Assembly: GCF_000428745.1 (NCBI RefSeq)
Contig: NZ_KE386795.1
Coordinates: 456,692 to 520,691, forward strand
Source of the DNA: Veillonella magna DSM 19857
Lineage (GTDB): Bacteria > Bacillota > Negativicutes > Veillonellales > Veillonellaceae
Direction: 5' to 3'
Length of the DNA: 64,000 nt
Under the pieces are notes generated by a model. That model was not told the origin of the DNA, did not search any database, and worked only from the letters and a program-made list of their open reading frames with translations. Shown here in pieces: positions 8,256 to 17,916 of this stretch (the first letter of the stretch is position 1; every line of letters starts with the position of its first letter). The translations under genes were made by a program, and so were the position numbers.

Positions 8256-8987
8256 TCATTTCATATAATGATAAGAAATCATACTCACCGCAGCAACAGC
8301 CGCTGTTTCGGCACGCAAAATATTGGAACCCAACGACACAGGATATGAACCTACAGACATCAACGCCTCAATCTCGAAAGCAGCAAAGCCGCCTTCGGGC
8401 CCGATGATAATCCCGATACGGTCACAGCCTGCGAGAGTAGCCTCTTCGAGACGTTCCCGCAGCGTATGTTTATCCTCGTCTTCATAGGCAACGAGCCACC
8501 GAATATTTTTTTCTTCCGTACAGACATCATGCATAGACTCAGCGATTACTAACGACGGCAACGCCATTCTCCCACATTGCTGCCCGGCTTCGCGAATAAT
8601 TTTTTCCCAACGAGCCGTTTTACCTGCCAGTTTATCGGAGGTATATTTTGCAACGCAGTTTTCGGTTTTTACCGCATATATGCGATTTACACCAAGCTCC
8701 GTCGCTTTTTGCAGTACCCATTCGAAGCGATCCCCCTTCAAAAACGCTTGCATCAATATGATTTCAGGTCCGTCAGCCATATCTTCATCACAATAACGAA
8801 GACAATGCGCACTGGCGCAACCATCTTCGACGGCTACAATTTGGTAAATCCCACTGCGCCCGTCACTACCGCCTACGACAACGGGCTTATCCTGCGGATG
8901 TCGAAATACACGCAATAAGTGATGGGTCTCTTCGCGTGGAATAATAATGACATCAGCCAATGGCGTAGGTATAAAAATCTTCTTCAT
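8256..8987 (-). CDS. rsmE: 16S rRNA m3U1498 methyltransferase
   Basis: This SPOUT methyltransferase acts on 16S rRNA U1498. The N-terminal PUA-like part includes ETHHLLRVFRHP, and the C-terminal knot region has IGIIIGPEGGFAAFEIEAL and LGSNILRAETAAVAA, both diagnostic. At 243 residues the length is usual. It begins six bases after the prmA stop codon with only a weak Shine-Dalgarno, so translation probably depends on coupling to prmA. Confidence 0.94.
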   Translation of the reverse strand: MKKIFIPTPLADVIIIPREETHHLLRVFRHPQDKPVVVGGSDGRSGIYQIVAVEDGCASAHCLRYCDEDMADGPEIILMQAFLKGDRFEWVLQKATELGVNRIYAVKTENCVAKYTSDKLAGKTARWEKIIREAGQQCGRMALPSLVIAESMHDVCTEEKNIRWLVAYEDEDKHTLRERLEEATLAGCDRIGIIIGPEGGFAAFEIEALMSVGSYPVSLGSNILRAETAAVAAVSMISYHYMK

Positions 8988-8993
8988 AGGTAA

Positions 8994-9848
8994 TTACTCT
9001 GCCTGCACAAGTGCCAACGTATGCCACGGCCCCTTAACAAGCTCCTCCTTTATTTGCCAATGTGCCGTAATATACGGCATGATTTCTTCATAGCGTTCAT
9101 CAATAATCCCGCTGATAATAAGTATACCATCTTTAGTCATTTTTTTGCCAATCCCCGGTAATACAATTTTTAATGGATCTACGGTAAGATTGGCCATGAC
9201 TAAATCGGCTTTACCGTGAAATTCGCTATCTAAATCGCCGCAATAAACGGTGGCGTCCACCGCATTGGCCTTACAGTTTTTTTGTGCCTGCACAGCTGCT
9301 TCCGGATCAATGTCAACACCGATTAATTCAGGAATACCCAACACATGGGCAATCAATAATAATACAGCTGTACCCGTACCGATATCCAAGCATACCTTCT
9401 TTTCTTTGCCGTATTTTGCCATCAGTTCGGCACAAGCCTGTGTCGTCTCATGTGCTCCCGTTCCAAAGGATAGCTCCGAATCAATTTCAATGATTGTTTC
9501 TCCCTCAGAAGCCTCATACGCTTGCCATGCCGGTTTAATAATTACACCGGGTAAAATCTCCGTGGGCTGTATATACTGTTGCCAGCTGTTATACCAGTCA
9601 TCATCGGTAACCGTCTTAGTAGTTACTTCATCATAATTAATCTTCGCTCGGCTCAACTCATTTTCAACACGTTCTTGCCAAGCAGCTTCCGGTATATTCG
9701 CATCACCGTAAAATACTAAACGAACCTTGTCAGGCTCCTCTGGTATATCCTCTTCAATACTTCCGTTTACCGTCAGAGTATCAAAAAGAGTAGTCACCTC
9801 ATCGATGACTACTCTCTCTGCGGTAACGGAGATTTCAATCCATTTCAT
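8994..9848 (-). CDS. prmA: Ribosomal protein L11 methyltransferase
   Basis: It trimethylates ribosomal protein L11. An N-terminal recognition domain (WIEISVTAE, WYNSWQQY) is followed by a SAM-binding fold with SFGTGAHETTQAC, CLDIGTGTAVLL, IGVDIDPEAAVQAQ and DLVMANLTVDPL, the last being the NIxxxxL catalytic-pocket loop. It is 284 residues long. It sits 16 bases after dnaJ, as in many Firmicute heat-shock operons. Confidence 0.95.
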   Translation of the reverse strand: MKWIEISVTAERVVIDEVTTLFDTLTVNGSIEEDIPEEPDKVRLVFYGDANIPEAAWQERVENELSRAKINYDEVTTKTVTDDDWYNSWQQYIQPTEILPGVIIKPAWQAYEASEGETIIEIDSELSFGTGAHETTQACAELMAKYGKEKKVCLDIGTGTAVLLLIAHVLGIPELIGVDIDPEAAVQAQKNCKANAVDATVYCGDLDSEFHGKADLVMANLTVDPLKIVLPGIGKKMTKDGILIISGIIDERYEEIMPYITAHWQIKEELVKGPWHTLALVQAE

Positions 9849-9864
9849 CCGTTCACCTCATGTG

Positions 9865-11043
9865 TCATTTATCTAAATCCAGTGCATCCTTTAATTTCTC
9901 ACCGAGATTTTTCAATAAACTTTTACTTACCTTGAGTACCGAAACATCCTCTTTACCTTCCTTGGCAAATTGAAGCAATAGCTGGCGCTGCTTATCGCTA
10001 AGCTTCTTCGGTGTTTCTACGGTAACGCGAATATGTTGATCCCCTCTTTGCTTAGGATTACGCAAGTACGGAATGCCTTTGCCCTTAATTCGGAATACGG
10101 TACCTGTTTGCGTCCCTTCAGGAATCTTCAATTCGACTTTACCATCCAAGGTGTTAACTAAAATCGTAGCTCCCAATGCTGCCTGTGCAAAGGTAATGTT
10201 GGCCTTGCTTACCACTTCATTACCTTGTCGTTCGAACTCGCGATGCGGGCGTACGTAGATATATACGTACAAATCACCCTTCGGACCGCCTTTTGTTCCC
10301 GGTTCGCCTTCACCGGCTACACGCAGGCGTGAACCGTTATCCACACCGGCAGGGATTTTGATTTCAATTTTACGTCGTGCCACGGTTTGACCGGAGCCAT
10401 GACATTTCGAACAAGGCTTTTCAATATGCTTACCGCTACCATGACAAGCCGAACAGGTTCTTGCTGTCCTAATCTGACCAAACGGTGTATTCTGAACAAC
10501 CGTTTCCTGCCCCGTACCATGACAACGCGGGCAAGTTTCTACCTTGCTTCCCGGTTCGCCGCCGGTACCATGACAATAATCGCAATCTTCATGACGCTGA
10601 ATTTCGATAACCATTGACTTACCGAACGCAGCATCTTCAAAGCTGATATCAACGTCTTGACGTAAATCGGCACCTTTCTGCGGACCTTGCGGTTCATGCC
10701 CGCCACCGCCGAAAAACATATCAAAAATATCGCCGAAGCCGCCACCGCCGCCAAAGCCTCCGAACCCGCCTTGACCACCGAAGCCACCAAATCCACCGGC
10801 ACCGGCGCCTCCACCTTGGGTGAAGGCTTCGTGCCCGTACTGGTCGTATTGTGCGCGTTTAGTTTCATCGGATAAAACTTCATACGCTTCATTGGCTTCT
10901 TTAAAACGTTCTTCCGCTTCTTTCGGATTATCACGATTTACATCGGGATGGTATTGACGTGCCTTCTTGCGGAAGGCCTTTTTTATTTCATCTTGTGATG
11001 CATTTTTATCTACGCCAAGGACTTCATAGTAGTCTTTTGCCAT
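9865..11043 (-). CDS. dnaJ: Chaperone DnaJ
   Basis: This is the Hsp40 co-chaperone that stimulates DnaK ATPase. The J domain has the HPD motif (QYHPDVNRD). A long Gly/Phe linker follows, then four zinc-binding repeats [24 protein letters not shown] and CSKCHGSG, and two C-terminal substrate domains. Its 392 residues match type I DnaJ. The gene is 16 bases after dnaK in the hrcA-grpE-dnaK-dnaJ operon. Confidence 0.97.
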   Translation of the reverse strand: MAKDYYEVLGVDKNASQDEIKKAFRKKARQYHPDVNRDNPKEAEERFKEANEAYEVLSDETKRAQYDQYGHEAFTQGGGAGAGGFGGFGGQGGFGGFGGGGGFGDIFDMFFGGGGHEPQGPQKGADLRQDVDISFEDAAFGKSMVIEIQRHEDCDYCHGTGGEPGSKVETCPRCHGTGQETVVQNTPFGQIRTARTCSACHGSGKHIEKPCSKCHGSGQTVARRKIEIKIPAGVDNGSRLRVAGEGEPGTKGGPKGDLYVYIYVRPHREFERQGNEVVSKANITFAQAALGATILVNTLDGKVELKIPEGTQTGTVFRIKGKGIPYLRNPKQRGDQHIRVTVETPKKLSDKQRQLLLQFAKEGKEDVSVLKVSKSLLKNLGEKLKDALDLDK

Positions 11044-11059
11044 CGTCTACCAGCCCTTC

Positions 11060-12910
11060 TTAGTTCTTTTTATCGTCTTTAACTTCGGTGTAGTCTGCAT
11101 CAACTACATCATCTTGCGCCTGCTGCTGAGCACCGCCGTTTGCCTGAGCACCTTCAGCTCCGGCTGCACCGGCAGCCTGTGCCTGTTCGTACATCTTTGT
11201 AGACAATTCATACAACGGTTTTGTCAATGCTTCGCTGTCTTTCTTAATGGCTTCCACATCATCGGCTTCAATAGAAGCTTTCAATTTATCTTTTGCCGTC
11301 TTAACCTGTTCAAGTACAGCTGCATCGGCCTTACCTTCAAAGTCCTTCAATGCTTTTTCAGCCTGGTAAACCAAGGAGTCTGCATTGTTTTTAACTTCAA
11401 TTTTTTCTTTTCTAGCTTTATCTTCAGCTGCATGTGCTTCTGCTTCTTTTACCATGCGATCGATTTCATCCTGCTGCAATCCGCCGGAGGAAGTAATCGT
11501 AATAGCCTGTTCCTTACCTGTGCCGAGGTCTTTAGCTTTTACATTAACGATACCGTTAGCATCGATGTTGAAAGTAACTTCAATCTTCGGTACCCCACGC
11601 GGAGCTGCCGGAATTCCGGTCAATTCGAAACGGCCCAACGTTTTGTTATCTGCCGCAAAGTCGCGTTCACCCTGCAATACATGAATATCTACGGACGGCT
11701 GATTATCTGCGGCCGTGGAGAATACCTGGCTCTTGGAAGTCGGAATTGTCGTATTGCGGTCAATAATACGGGTAAATACGCCACCCAATGTTTCAATGCC
11801 AAGGGACAACGGAGTTACGTCGAGAAGCAATACGTCCTTAACTTCACCAACCAATACGCCGCCTTGAATAGCAGCACCGACAGCTACGCATTCATCCGGG
11901 TTAACATTCTTCGTAGGTTCTTTGCCCAATACGCGCTTGATAGCTTCCTGAACAGCCGGAATACGGGAAGAACCGCCTACCAAAAGAATCTTATCAATTT
12001 CATTTACAGACAAACCGGAATCAGCCAATGCCTTACGGGTCGGTTCGATAGTTGCTTCTACAAGGTCACGAGTGAGTTCTTCGAACTTAGCACGGGTTAA
12101 GGTCAAGTCCAAATGTTTCGGGCCGGTAGCGTCGGCGGTAATGAATGGCAAGTTGATGTTCGTGCTCATAACGCCGGATAATTCAATCTTAGCTTTTTCA
12201 GCAGCTTCTTTTAAGCGTTGATCGGCCATTTTATCGTTGGACAAATCAATACCTGTTTCCTTCTTGAATTCTTCAATCATCCAATTCATAACGCGCTGGT
12301 CGAAGTCATCGCCGCCCAAGTGGTTATTACCGCTGGTTGCTTTTACTTCAAATACGCCGTCGCCTAATTCCAAAATGGACACGTCAAAGGTACCGCCGCC
12401 CAAGTCAAATACGAGCACTTTACCTTCTTCATCTTTATCTACACCGTATGCCAAAGCTGCTGCTGTCGGTTCGTTGATAATACGGAGTACATCAAGACCG
12501 GCGATAGCACCTGCGTCTTTAGTTGCCTGACGCTGGCTATCGGTGAAGTATGCCGGAACCGTAATAACAGCCTGCTTTACTGTTTCACCTAAATATGCTT
12601 CTGCGTCAGCTTTCAACTTCTGCAATACCATAGCAGAAATTTCCTGCGGCGTATAACTCTTGTCATCAATCGTTACTTTATAATCACTACCCATGTGACG
12701 TTTAATGGAAGAAATCGTACGTTCCGGATTGGAAACAGCCTGACGTTTTGCCAACTGACCTACCAAGCGTTCGCCATTTTTAGCGAAACCAACTACGGAC
12801 GGAGTCAAACGAGAACCTTCCTGATTTGTGATTACGACCGGTTCGCCGCCTTCCATAACAGCAACAACCGAGTTTGTTGTCCCTAAGTCAATACCAATTA
12901 CTTTTGCCAT
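11060..12910 (-). CDS. dnaK: Chaperone DnaK (Hsp70)
   Basis: Hsp70 chaperone of 616 residues. The nucleotide-binding domain shows [42 protein letters not shown] and [13 protein letters not shown]. The substrate domain and a flexible tail rich in Ala, Gly and Gln follow, ending [13 protein letters not shown], close to the usual EEVxD-type Gram-positive tail. It is transcribed with grpE and hrcA from the CIRCE-controlled promoter. Confidence 0.98.
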   Translation of the reverse strand: MAKVIGIDLGTTNSVVAVMEGGEPVVITNQEGSRLTPSVVGFAKNGERLVGQLAKRQAVSNPERTISSIKRHMGSDYKVTIDDKSYTPQEISAMVLQKLKADAEAYLGETVKQAVITVPAYFTDSQRQATKDAGAIAGLDVLRIINEPTAAALAYGVDKDEEGKVLVFDLGGGTFDVSILELGDGVFEVKATSGNNHLGGDDFDQRVMNWMIEEFKKETGIDLSNDKMADQRLKEAAEKAKIELSGVMSTNINLPFITADATGPKHLDLTLTRAKFEELTRDLVEATIEPTRKALADSGLSVNEIDKILLVGGSSRIPAVQEAIKRVLGKEPTKNVNPDECVAVGAAIQGGVLVGEVKDVLLLDVTPLSLGIETLGGVFTRIIDRNTTIPTSKSQVFSTAADNQPSVDIHVLQGERDFAADNKTLGRFELTGIPAAPRGVPKIEVTFNIDANGIVNVKAKDLGTGKEQAITITSSGGLQQDEIDRMVKEAEAHAAEDKARKEKIEVKNNADSLVYQAEKALKDFEGKADAAVLEQVKTAKDKLKASIEADDVEAIKKDSEALTKPLYELSTKMYEQAQAAGAAGAEGAQANGGAQQQAQDDVVDADYTEVKDDKKN

Positions 12911-12966
12911 GTTACATGACCTCCTACTACATTTTTACTTTATATCAAACAATTTGTCTATTTACA

Positions 12967-13521
12967 TTATCCATTGTGAACGACCTTAACCATAGCCGGG
13001 CGCACGGTGCGACCATCTACGGTATAGCCTGTCTGCAATACTTCACACACAGTATCATCCGGATATTCATCGGACTCAACACGCATGATAGCCTGATGGA
13101 AATTAGGATCAAAGGGCTGTCCTACTGCTTCGATAACGGCCAATCCGTGTTTGCTGAGCATAGCCATGAGATTCTGATGAATCATAACAAAACCATCCAA
13201 GAACGCCTTCGTTTCCGGTGTAGTCGGTACTGCCAAAGCCCTCTCGAAATTATCCAGTACACTGAACAAATCTTTCATTACGTCGCCTTTTACAAAACCG
13301 GCCAACTGCTCCTTCTCCTGAGCGGTCCTGCGTTTAAAATTCTCAAAGTCAGCTTGCAAACGAGTATACCGTTTTTCCCACTCCGCCAAAGCTTCTTCTG
13401 CTGCTTGTGCTTCCGCTTCCACAGCCTCTGCCTCCGGAGCTTCGTCAGTAATTTCCGGCATTTCGTCTGCCTGCACCTCTTCGACTACCTGTTCTTTTTC
13501 CTTCATTTCCTCTGTTGACAT
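12967..13521 (-). CDS. grpE: Nucleotide exchange factor GrpE
   Basis: GrpE releases ADP from DnaK. An acidic, coiled-coil N-terminal half (Glu/Ala-rich) leads into WEKRYTRLQADFENFKRRT and the beta-domain with VLDNFERAL and VDGRTVRPAMVKV. I take the ATG at 13521 (184 residues), preceded by GAGGTG; the frame extends into the hrcA 3' end but without support. It lies 16 bases after hrcA. Confidence 0.95.
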   Translation of the reverse strand: MSTEEMKEKEQVVEEVQADEMPEITDEAPEAEAVEAEAQAAEEALAEWEKRYTRLQADFENFKRRTAQEKEQLAGFVKGDVMKDLFSVLDNFERALAVPTTPETKAFLDGFVMIHQNLMAMLSKHGLAVIEAVGQPFDPNFHQAIMRVESDEYPDDTVCEVLQTGYTVDGRTVRPAMVKVVHNG

Positions 13522-13537
13522 TCGGTGAATCACCTCA

Positions 13538-14560
13538 TTACTTTCTATTCGTCGATGATGCCAATGCATCTATAAACTGTTGCATATACGTTAAGATTCC
13601 GATGATTCGACCGTACTCCATACGCGTCGGTCCCAAAATTGCCAATGTGCCAATTTTTTCTTTATCCCCACCGAAATCCGCTTGTATCAAACTCAAATCT
13701 TTTAACGGTTCCGCCTCGTTTTCTTCACCGATGCGAATATCTATACCATCATGAGATTTGCCTTGCAACAGCCGGCTCAACTGATCCTGTTGTTCCAACA
13801 TTGACAATATCGGCTGTACCTTTTTTATATCTTTAAACTCCGGCTGTTCCAACAATGCTGTTGTTCCCACGGAGTAAAACAGCTTGCGTTTAGCAATGGC
13901 ACGGTGTAATGCCGCCGCCATTTCTTCGAGCAATCGCTTCGGTCCTTCGATAATTCGAACCGTTGCCTTTAAGCTGTACAGGCTCAATTCACTGATAGGC
14001 GAATCCTTTAATGCATTGGCAAAACGCATTGCCGCAGCATGTAACTCTTCCTCAGCCACCGGTTCTTCGAAATACATAGGTTCATTATCCAATGCACCTC
14101 GATCGGTTACGACCACCATTACTGCCCGTTGTGAATCAATAGGCAAAATGTGTATAAACTTGATGGTTGAAGAATCATGCGCCGGTGCCAAGAACAAGCT
14201 CATATTGTGACTAATGTTAGATATTAGCTTCGCCACATTTAAAAAGAACTCATCAAAGCTTCCCGGTTTAGCCTGCCAAAGTCTGTGAATTTCTTCAGCA
14301 TCTCCTCGCTCAGTACCTGTTCCATGAATCATCGAGTCTACATAATATCGATATCCTTTTGCGGAAGGAATACGCCCCGCCGAAGTATGAGGCTGTTCCA
14401 AAAAACCTAAGTCCTCCAAATCGGACATCTCGTTACGAACCGTGGCCGGGCTAATTCCCAGATCATAGTTCTTAGCTAATGTTCGGGAGCCTACCGGCTC
14501 GGCCAATCGTATGTAGTCTTGAATGATAGCGTGTAAGATGCGTCGTTTTCGTTCATCCAT
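13538..14560 (-). CDS. hrcA: Heat-inducible transcription repressor HrcA
   Basis: HrcA binds CIRCE operators and represses class I heat-shock genes. The N-terminal winged helix has LAEPVGSRTLAKNYDLG and SPATVRNEMSDLEDLGFL, and the GAF-like dimer domain follows. The start is the ATG at 14560 after GAGGTG; the frame has a GTG two codons earlier. It is the first gene of the operon and is itself downstream of a CIRCE, so it is autoregulated. Confidence 0.96.
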   Translation of the reverse strand: MDERKRRILHAIIQDYIRLAEPVGSRTLAKNYDLGISPATVRNEMSDLEDLGFLEQPHTSAGRIPSAKGYRYYVDSMIHGTGTERGDAEEIHRLWQAKPGSFDEFFLNVAKLISNISHNMSLFLAPAHDSSTIKFIHILPIDSQRAVMVVVTDRGALDNEPMYFEEPVAEEELHAAAMRFANALKDSPISELSLYSLKATVRIIEGPKRLLEEMAAALHRAIAKRKLFYSVGTTALLEQPEFKDIKKVQPILSMLEQQDQLSRLLQGKSHDGIDIRIGEENEAEPLKDLSLIQADFGGDKEKIGTLAILGPTRMEYGRIIGILTYMQQFIDALASSTNRK

Positions 14561-14576
14561 AATCACACCTCACTTA

Positions 14577-14603
14577 TTAGCACTCACTACCATCGAGTGC
14601 TAA
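14577..14603 (-). promoter_or_regulatory. CIRCE operator
   Basis: TTAGCACTC, nine bases, GAGTGCTAA: an exact match to the CIRCE inverted repeat, 17 bases before hrcA. It is the HrcA binding site for the hrcA-grpE-dnaK-dnaJ operon. Confidence 0.98.
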
Positions 14604-14614
14604 CTACAGGTAAT

Positions 14615-14642
14615 ATATTATCATATAACATTAAAATGTCAA
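14615..14642 (-). promoter_or_regulatory. Promoter of the hrcA-dnaK operon
   Basis: TTGACA (14642-14637) and TAATAT (14620-14615) with a 16-base spacer on the minus strand, immediately upstream of CIRCE. Confidence 0.8.
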
Positions 14643-14683
14643 GGCTATATTTTTCCGAAACTCTGCATTGCGACTGTTTAGTC

Positions 14684-14712
14684 AAAAGGGCAAGACAACT
14701 CTTTGCCCTTTA
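14684..14712 (-). terminator. Probable terminator after the siroheme protein gene
   Basis: AAAGGGCAA and TTGCCCTTT arms (14685-14693 and 14703-14711) pair over a nine-base loop, followed on the minus strand by TTTTG. The T run is short. The rest of 14713-14878 shows no gene. Confidence 0.5.
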
Positions 14713-14878
14713 CAGATTTCTGTTCTAACGCCTTGACATCTATGCTTCATATTAAATTCTTACATACCTTATGACGCAGCACCTTCTACACATGTAAGCT
14801 TCTGCCACAATTTATTTTATTCCGCTGCCTGTTAAGAATATATTGTAGTTTACGTTTTCAACTTCAAAGACGAATTCT

Positions 14879-15472
14879 TCATTCCGCGAAAGGATTTCCC
14901 AATCGTTCTAAACAATGATCAAATTTTTCTTTCGGTAATGCATTCGCCTTATACCACGATAGGAGCTCTGCAATTTTTGTTTCCGCTTCTTCGGGACTTA
15001 ATCCCTTCAGCAATACTTCACCACCCTTTGGACGATTTCCGCTTTTGCCGCCGGCTACCAGCACAAATCCATCGGGCAATCCATACACACCGATATCTTT
15101 AATCATCGATTCGGCACAGCACCTTGTGCATCCGCTAATGCCAATACGAATTTTATTAGGCATTTCTTCCCCGAAATAGTTTGTGTCGATAGCCTTTCCC
15201 AAAGGTATGGTCTGCATAAAAGCATGACTGCATCCATCCGTGCCGCGACAAGCGACTACGGAGTTCACTGCATTATGCTTGACCGGATACACGCCTTCCG
15301 GTAATGCCGCCAGAATAGCAGGCTTATCCTCTTTTTCTATATCGTAAATCTGAATTCCCGTTACAACTACACGAAACTTTCCATTGTATCGCTCCGCCAA
15401 ATCCATAATCCCCTTCAGCTGTTCCATCGAAAACTCACTGAATAACGAATGAAGAATAACTGATGTCTTCAT
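14879..15472 (-). CDS. Small siroheme/[4Fe-4S] sulfite/nitrite reductase-like protein
   Basis: The 197-residue protein has the cysteine pattern of the siroheme-[4Fe-4S] site of sulfite and nitrite reductases: C75-x5-C81 and C115-x3-C119 (CRGTDGC and CTRCC), with GISGCTRCCAESMIKDIGVYG typical of the family (start quoted only). Full-size enzymes have two such halves. This single-module size resembles the low-molecular-weight sulfite reductase-like proteins of anaerobes, whose physiological role is unclear. It stands alone, with its own ribosome binding site and no flanking electron-transfer genes. Confidence 0.75.
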   Translation of the reverse strand: MKTSVILHSLFSEFSMEQLKGIMDLAERYNGKFRVVVTGIQIYDIEKEDKPAILAALPEGVYPVKHNAVNSVVACRGTDGCSHAFMQTIPLGKAIDTNYFGEEMPNKIRIGISGCTRCCAESMIKDIGVYGLPDGFVLVAGGKSGNRPKGGEVLLKGLSPEEAETKIAELLSWYKANALPKEKFDHCLERLGNPFAE

Positions 15473-15672
15473 AATGTAACTCCTTAGTCAACCACTGTAC
15501 TTACCGTAAATCCATAGCACAATCCATAAAAGGTAGAGAACGCACATACAGAGACAGTCTATATAATGTACTTCCTATCTATTGCTAGCCTCTTGATGAT
15601 TCGCTATGAGCAATCATTTTTACTTGTAACATACTTCTATTGTACAGTTTAGTGACCTAAGTCACATAATAA

Positions 15673-16902
15673 CTATTTTTCATAATAATATCGAATGGCT
15701 GCGACGGCCATAATCTTTGCCCCGATAACAGCGCGACGATATCCCTCGTCAGATCCTGCGGCTGCTGCAAAAGCAGGCGTATGAATCTCTAACCCATCCC
15801 CGATATTTAATGTCGGTTGTACCGTAGGAATATCATGTGATACATTGCCTACATCGGTACTGCCATCGGCTTCATCCTCCGGTAGCAGACGTGGCTCAAA
15901 GCCAAACTCTTTCATCGTATCTCCTACAATGGAACGCAGAGTCAAATCTTCTTTCATTTCTTTAAATAAAGGCTCGTAATGCTCTGTTTCAACAGCAGCC
16001 CCTATTTCCGCAGCCGCCTCGGCCGCTGCGTTACGAATGCGTGGTAATACAACCTCTTCCAAATGGTCAACCGTATGCGATCGTACCGTTAAGCGAACCG
16101 TTGCCTTATCAGGAATTACATTCGGAGCTTGTCCTGCTTCCGTAAAAATCGCGCCGATAACGGCTGCACTGCCAAATCCATTTTTAATATCCATAACCTT
16201 ACGATAGAACACAACCGCCGCATCCAATGCATTAATTCCCCTGTCGACTAACGAAGCTACATGAGCCGAACGTCCGGTAAAACGTACTTCTAAGGGATGC
16301 GTAGCTAACGAAGTCCCACCTAATTCATTACATCCGCCGGGATGAATAATAAGTGCCGCATCATAGGGTTTAAATAAGCCTGCTTCACTCATAAACACCT
16401 TGCCGCCAACCGTTTCTTCTGCCGGACAACCGAAAAAGGTAGTCACTACCTCCGGCATAGCTTCACTAAAACCAACAGCTGCGCCGATACTCATCATAGC
16501 AATAAGATTGTGACCACATCCATGCCCCAGCCCCGGTAATGCATCATATTCCCCGAGAAAAGCCATTTTATATGCATTATTCAACAACCGACCCTGACTA
16601 GAGATATCATTACTATCATACTGTCCCTGTTCGGTACCTCCTTTATCGGCACGCAGCGCCGTTTTTAATATGGGATACCGACCGTTCTCGCTAAGATCTT
16701 CACGGACAGTAAATCCCTGTTCATCTAAATAAGCACTAACCGCCGTCACCGCATAATGCTCTTCGCCCCCCAGCTCCGGATGGGCATGCAATCGTTTAGA
16801 TACATCAATCAAGCCTTCCGCAATACGGTCAATCGTCCGAACAGCAATTTTTTCTCGCTGTATACGCTCTGCTTCTTTTTTATTATCAACAATATAGCTC
16901 AC
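15673..16902 (-). CDS. M20-family amidohydrolase/peptidase
   Basis: This cytosolic metallopeptidase-like amidohydrolase has 409 residues. Metal-site motifs are GLGHGCGHN near residue 125, CPAEETVGGK near 155 and a conserved His-containing RSAHVAS dimerisation segment. It resembles the AbgB/aminoacylase group that cleaves N-acyl or dipeptide-like amides; the substrate is not evident. A GTG at 16902 with AGGAGGT ten bases upstream is the start. It is the last gene of the opp operon, right after the LD-carboxypeptidase, so a peptide-derived substrate is likely. Confidence 0.85.
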   Translation of the reverse strand: MSYIVDNKKEAERIQREKIAVRTIDRIAEGLIDVSKRLHAHPELGGEEHYAVTAVSAYLDEQGFTVREDLSENGRYPILKTALRADKGGTEQGQYDSNDISSQGRLLNNAYKMAFLGEYDALPGLGHGCGHNLIAMMSIGAAVGFSEAMPEVVTTFFGCPAEETVGGKVFMSEAGLFKPYDAALIIHPGGCNELGGTSLATHPLEVRFTGRSAHVASLVDRGINALDAAVVFYRKVMDIKNGFGSAAVIGAIFTEAGQAPNVIPDKATVRLTVRSHTVDHLEEVVLPRIRNAAAEAAAEIGAAVETEHYEPLFKEMKEDLTLRSIVGDTMKEFGFEPRLLPEDEADGSTDVGNVSHDIPTVQPTLNIGDGLEIHTPAFAAAAGSDEGYRRAVIGAKIMAVAAIRYYYEK

Positions 16903-16928
16903 CGGTGTTTTACCTCCTATCCATTATT

Positions 16929-17888
16929 TTATGTCCATGAAATACATCCGTTTTCAATATGTACCCATCGTCCGATAGGCAACGCCTTATGAGGTGCTCC
17001 GTGACCCAAGGGGATATGCCCGATAAAAGGAATATCGCCCGTGGTACGTCCCGCCATTGCATACGTAATAATCATGCGTTCCATATCATAGATTTCATTA
17101 GTATCTTCATCCTTGCAATCGGTAAAAGTACCTAGCAAAATTCCTCGAACAGATCGTAATATTCCCTGCAGACGAAGTTGTTGTAATAACCGATCCAATT
17201 TATACGGAGGCTCACCGATGTCCTCCAATATAAGAATCGCTTCTTGCCATTCCGCCAAGCTAGGCATATATGCGGTACCGCTAATACTGCAAAGCACCGT
17301 AGCATTGCCGCCCCAAAGGCGACCTTCAATCCTACGGGGGAATAAAGAGGGACGCTCCTGTAACTCCGATAACTCATCATTACCCGAAGCATCTCCATCA
17401 TTGCTCAGTAGGACTTGTTCTTTTTTTCGTCCTTCCAAAAGGTCCCATAAATCAGCCACATCACTTTCGCGACCTGAACGTAGCCAATCCACCCCCATCG
17501 GTCCGTGATACGTAACTAACCGGCTATGCACACCGATAGCTTGCAACAATGACGTACAGTCGCTATAGCCTACCAAAGGCTTGGCGGCACGCCGTATTCC
17601 GGTATAATCCAATCGATCCAAGTAGCGCGCACAACCATAGCCGCCGCGAACGGCCACTACGGCATCACAAGACGCGTCCGTCAAAAAATAATTTAATTCA
17701 TTTGCCTGTTCTTCCGGTGTTCCCCCATATTCGCCACGGCGAAAACAAGACTCACCGAATACAGCCCGGTAACCGGCTGCCTCCACCAGTGCGCGTAATG
17801 CATCCATATCTTCTTCACTGGCTGAAGCCGGTGCGGTGAAGGCAATTGTCATGCCCGGTTTTATTTTTGCCGGATAGCACCAGTCCAT
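16929..17888 (-). CDS. ldcA: LD-carboxypeptidase, S66 family
   Basis: S66 serine peptidases remove the terminal D-Ala from murein tetrapeptides in the cytosol. The nucleophile region GYSDCTSLL, the ILEDIGEPPYKLDRLL block bearing the catalytic Glu, and IPLGHGAPHKALPIG with the catalytic His are all in place. The start at 17888 (319 residues) follows GGGAGA; the longer frame overlaps the upstream oppA gene. The protein has no signal peptide, in keeping with action on imported muropeptides. It lies between oppA and the M20 peptidase. Confidence 0.88.
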   Translation of the reverse strand: MDWCYPAKIKPGMTIAFTAPASASEEDMDALRALVEAAGYRAVFGESCFRRGEYGGTPEEQANELNYFLTDASCDAVVAVRGGYGCARYLDRLDYTGIRRAAKPLVGYSDCTSLLQAIGVHSRLVTYHGPMGVDWLRSGRESDVADLWDLLEGRKKEQVLLSNDGDASGNDELSELQERPSLFPRRIEGRLWGGNATVLCSISGTAYMPSLAEWQEAILILEDIGEPPYKLDRLLQQLRLQGILRSVRGILLGTFTDCKDEDTNEIYDMERMIITYAMAGRTTGDIPFIGHIPLGHGAPHKALPIGRWVHIENGCISWT

Positions 17889-17916
17889 GTAAATCTCCCT
17901 TCTACCTGTTGTACTT

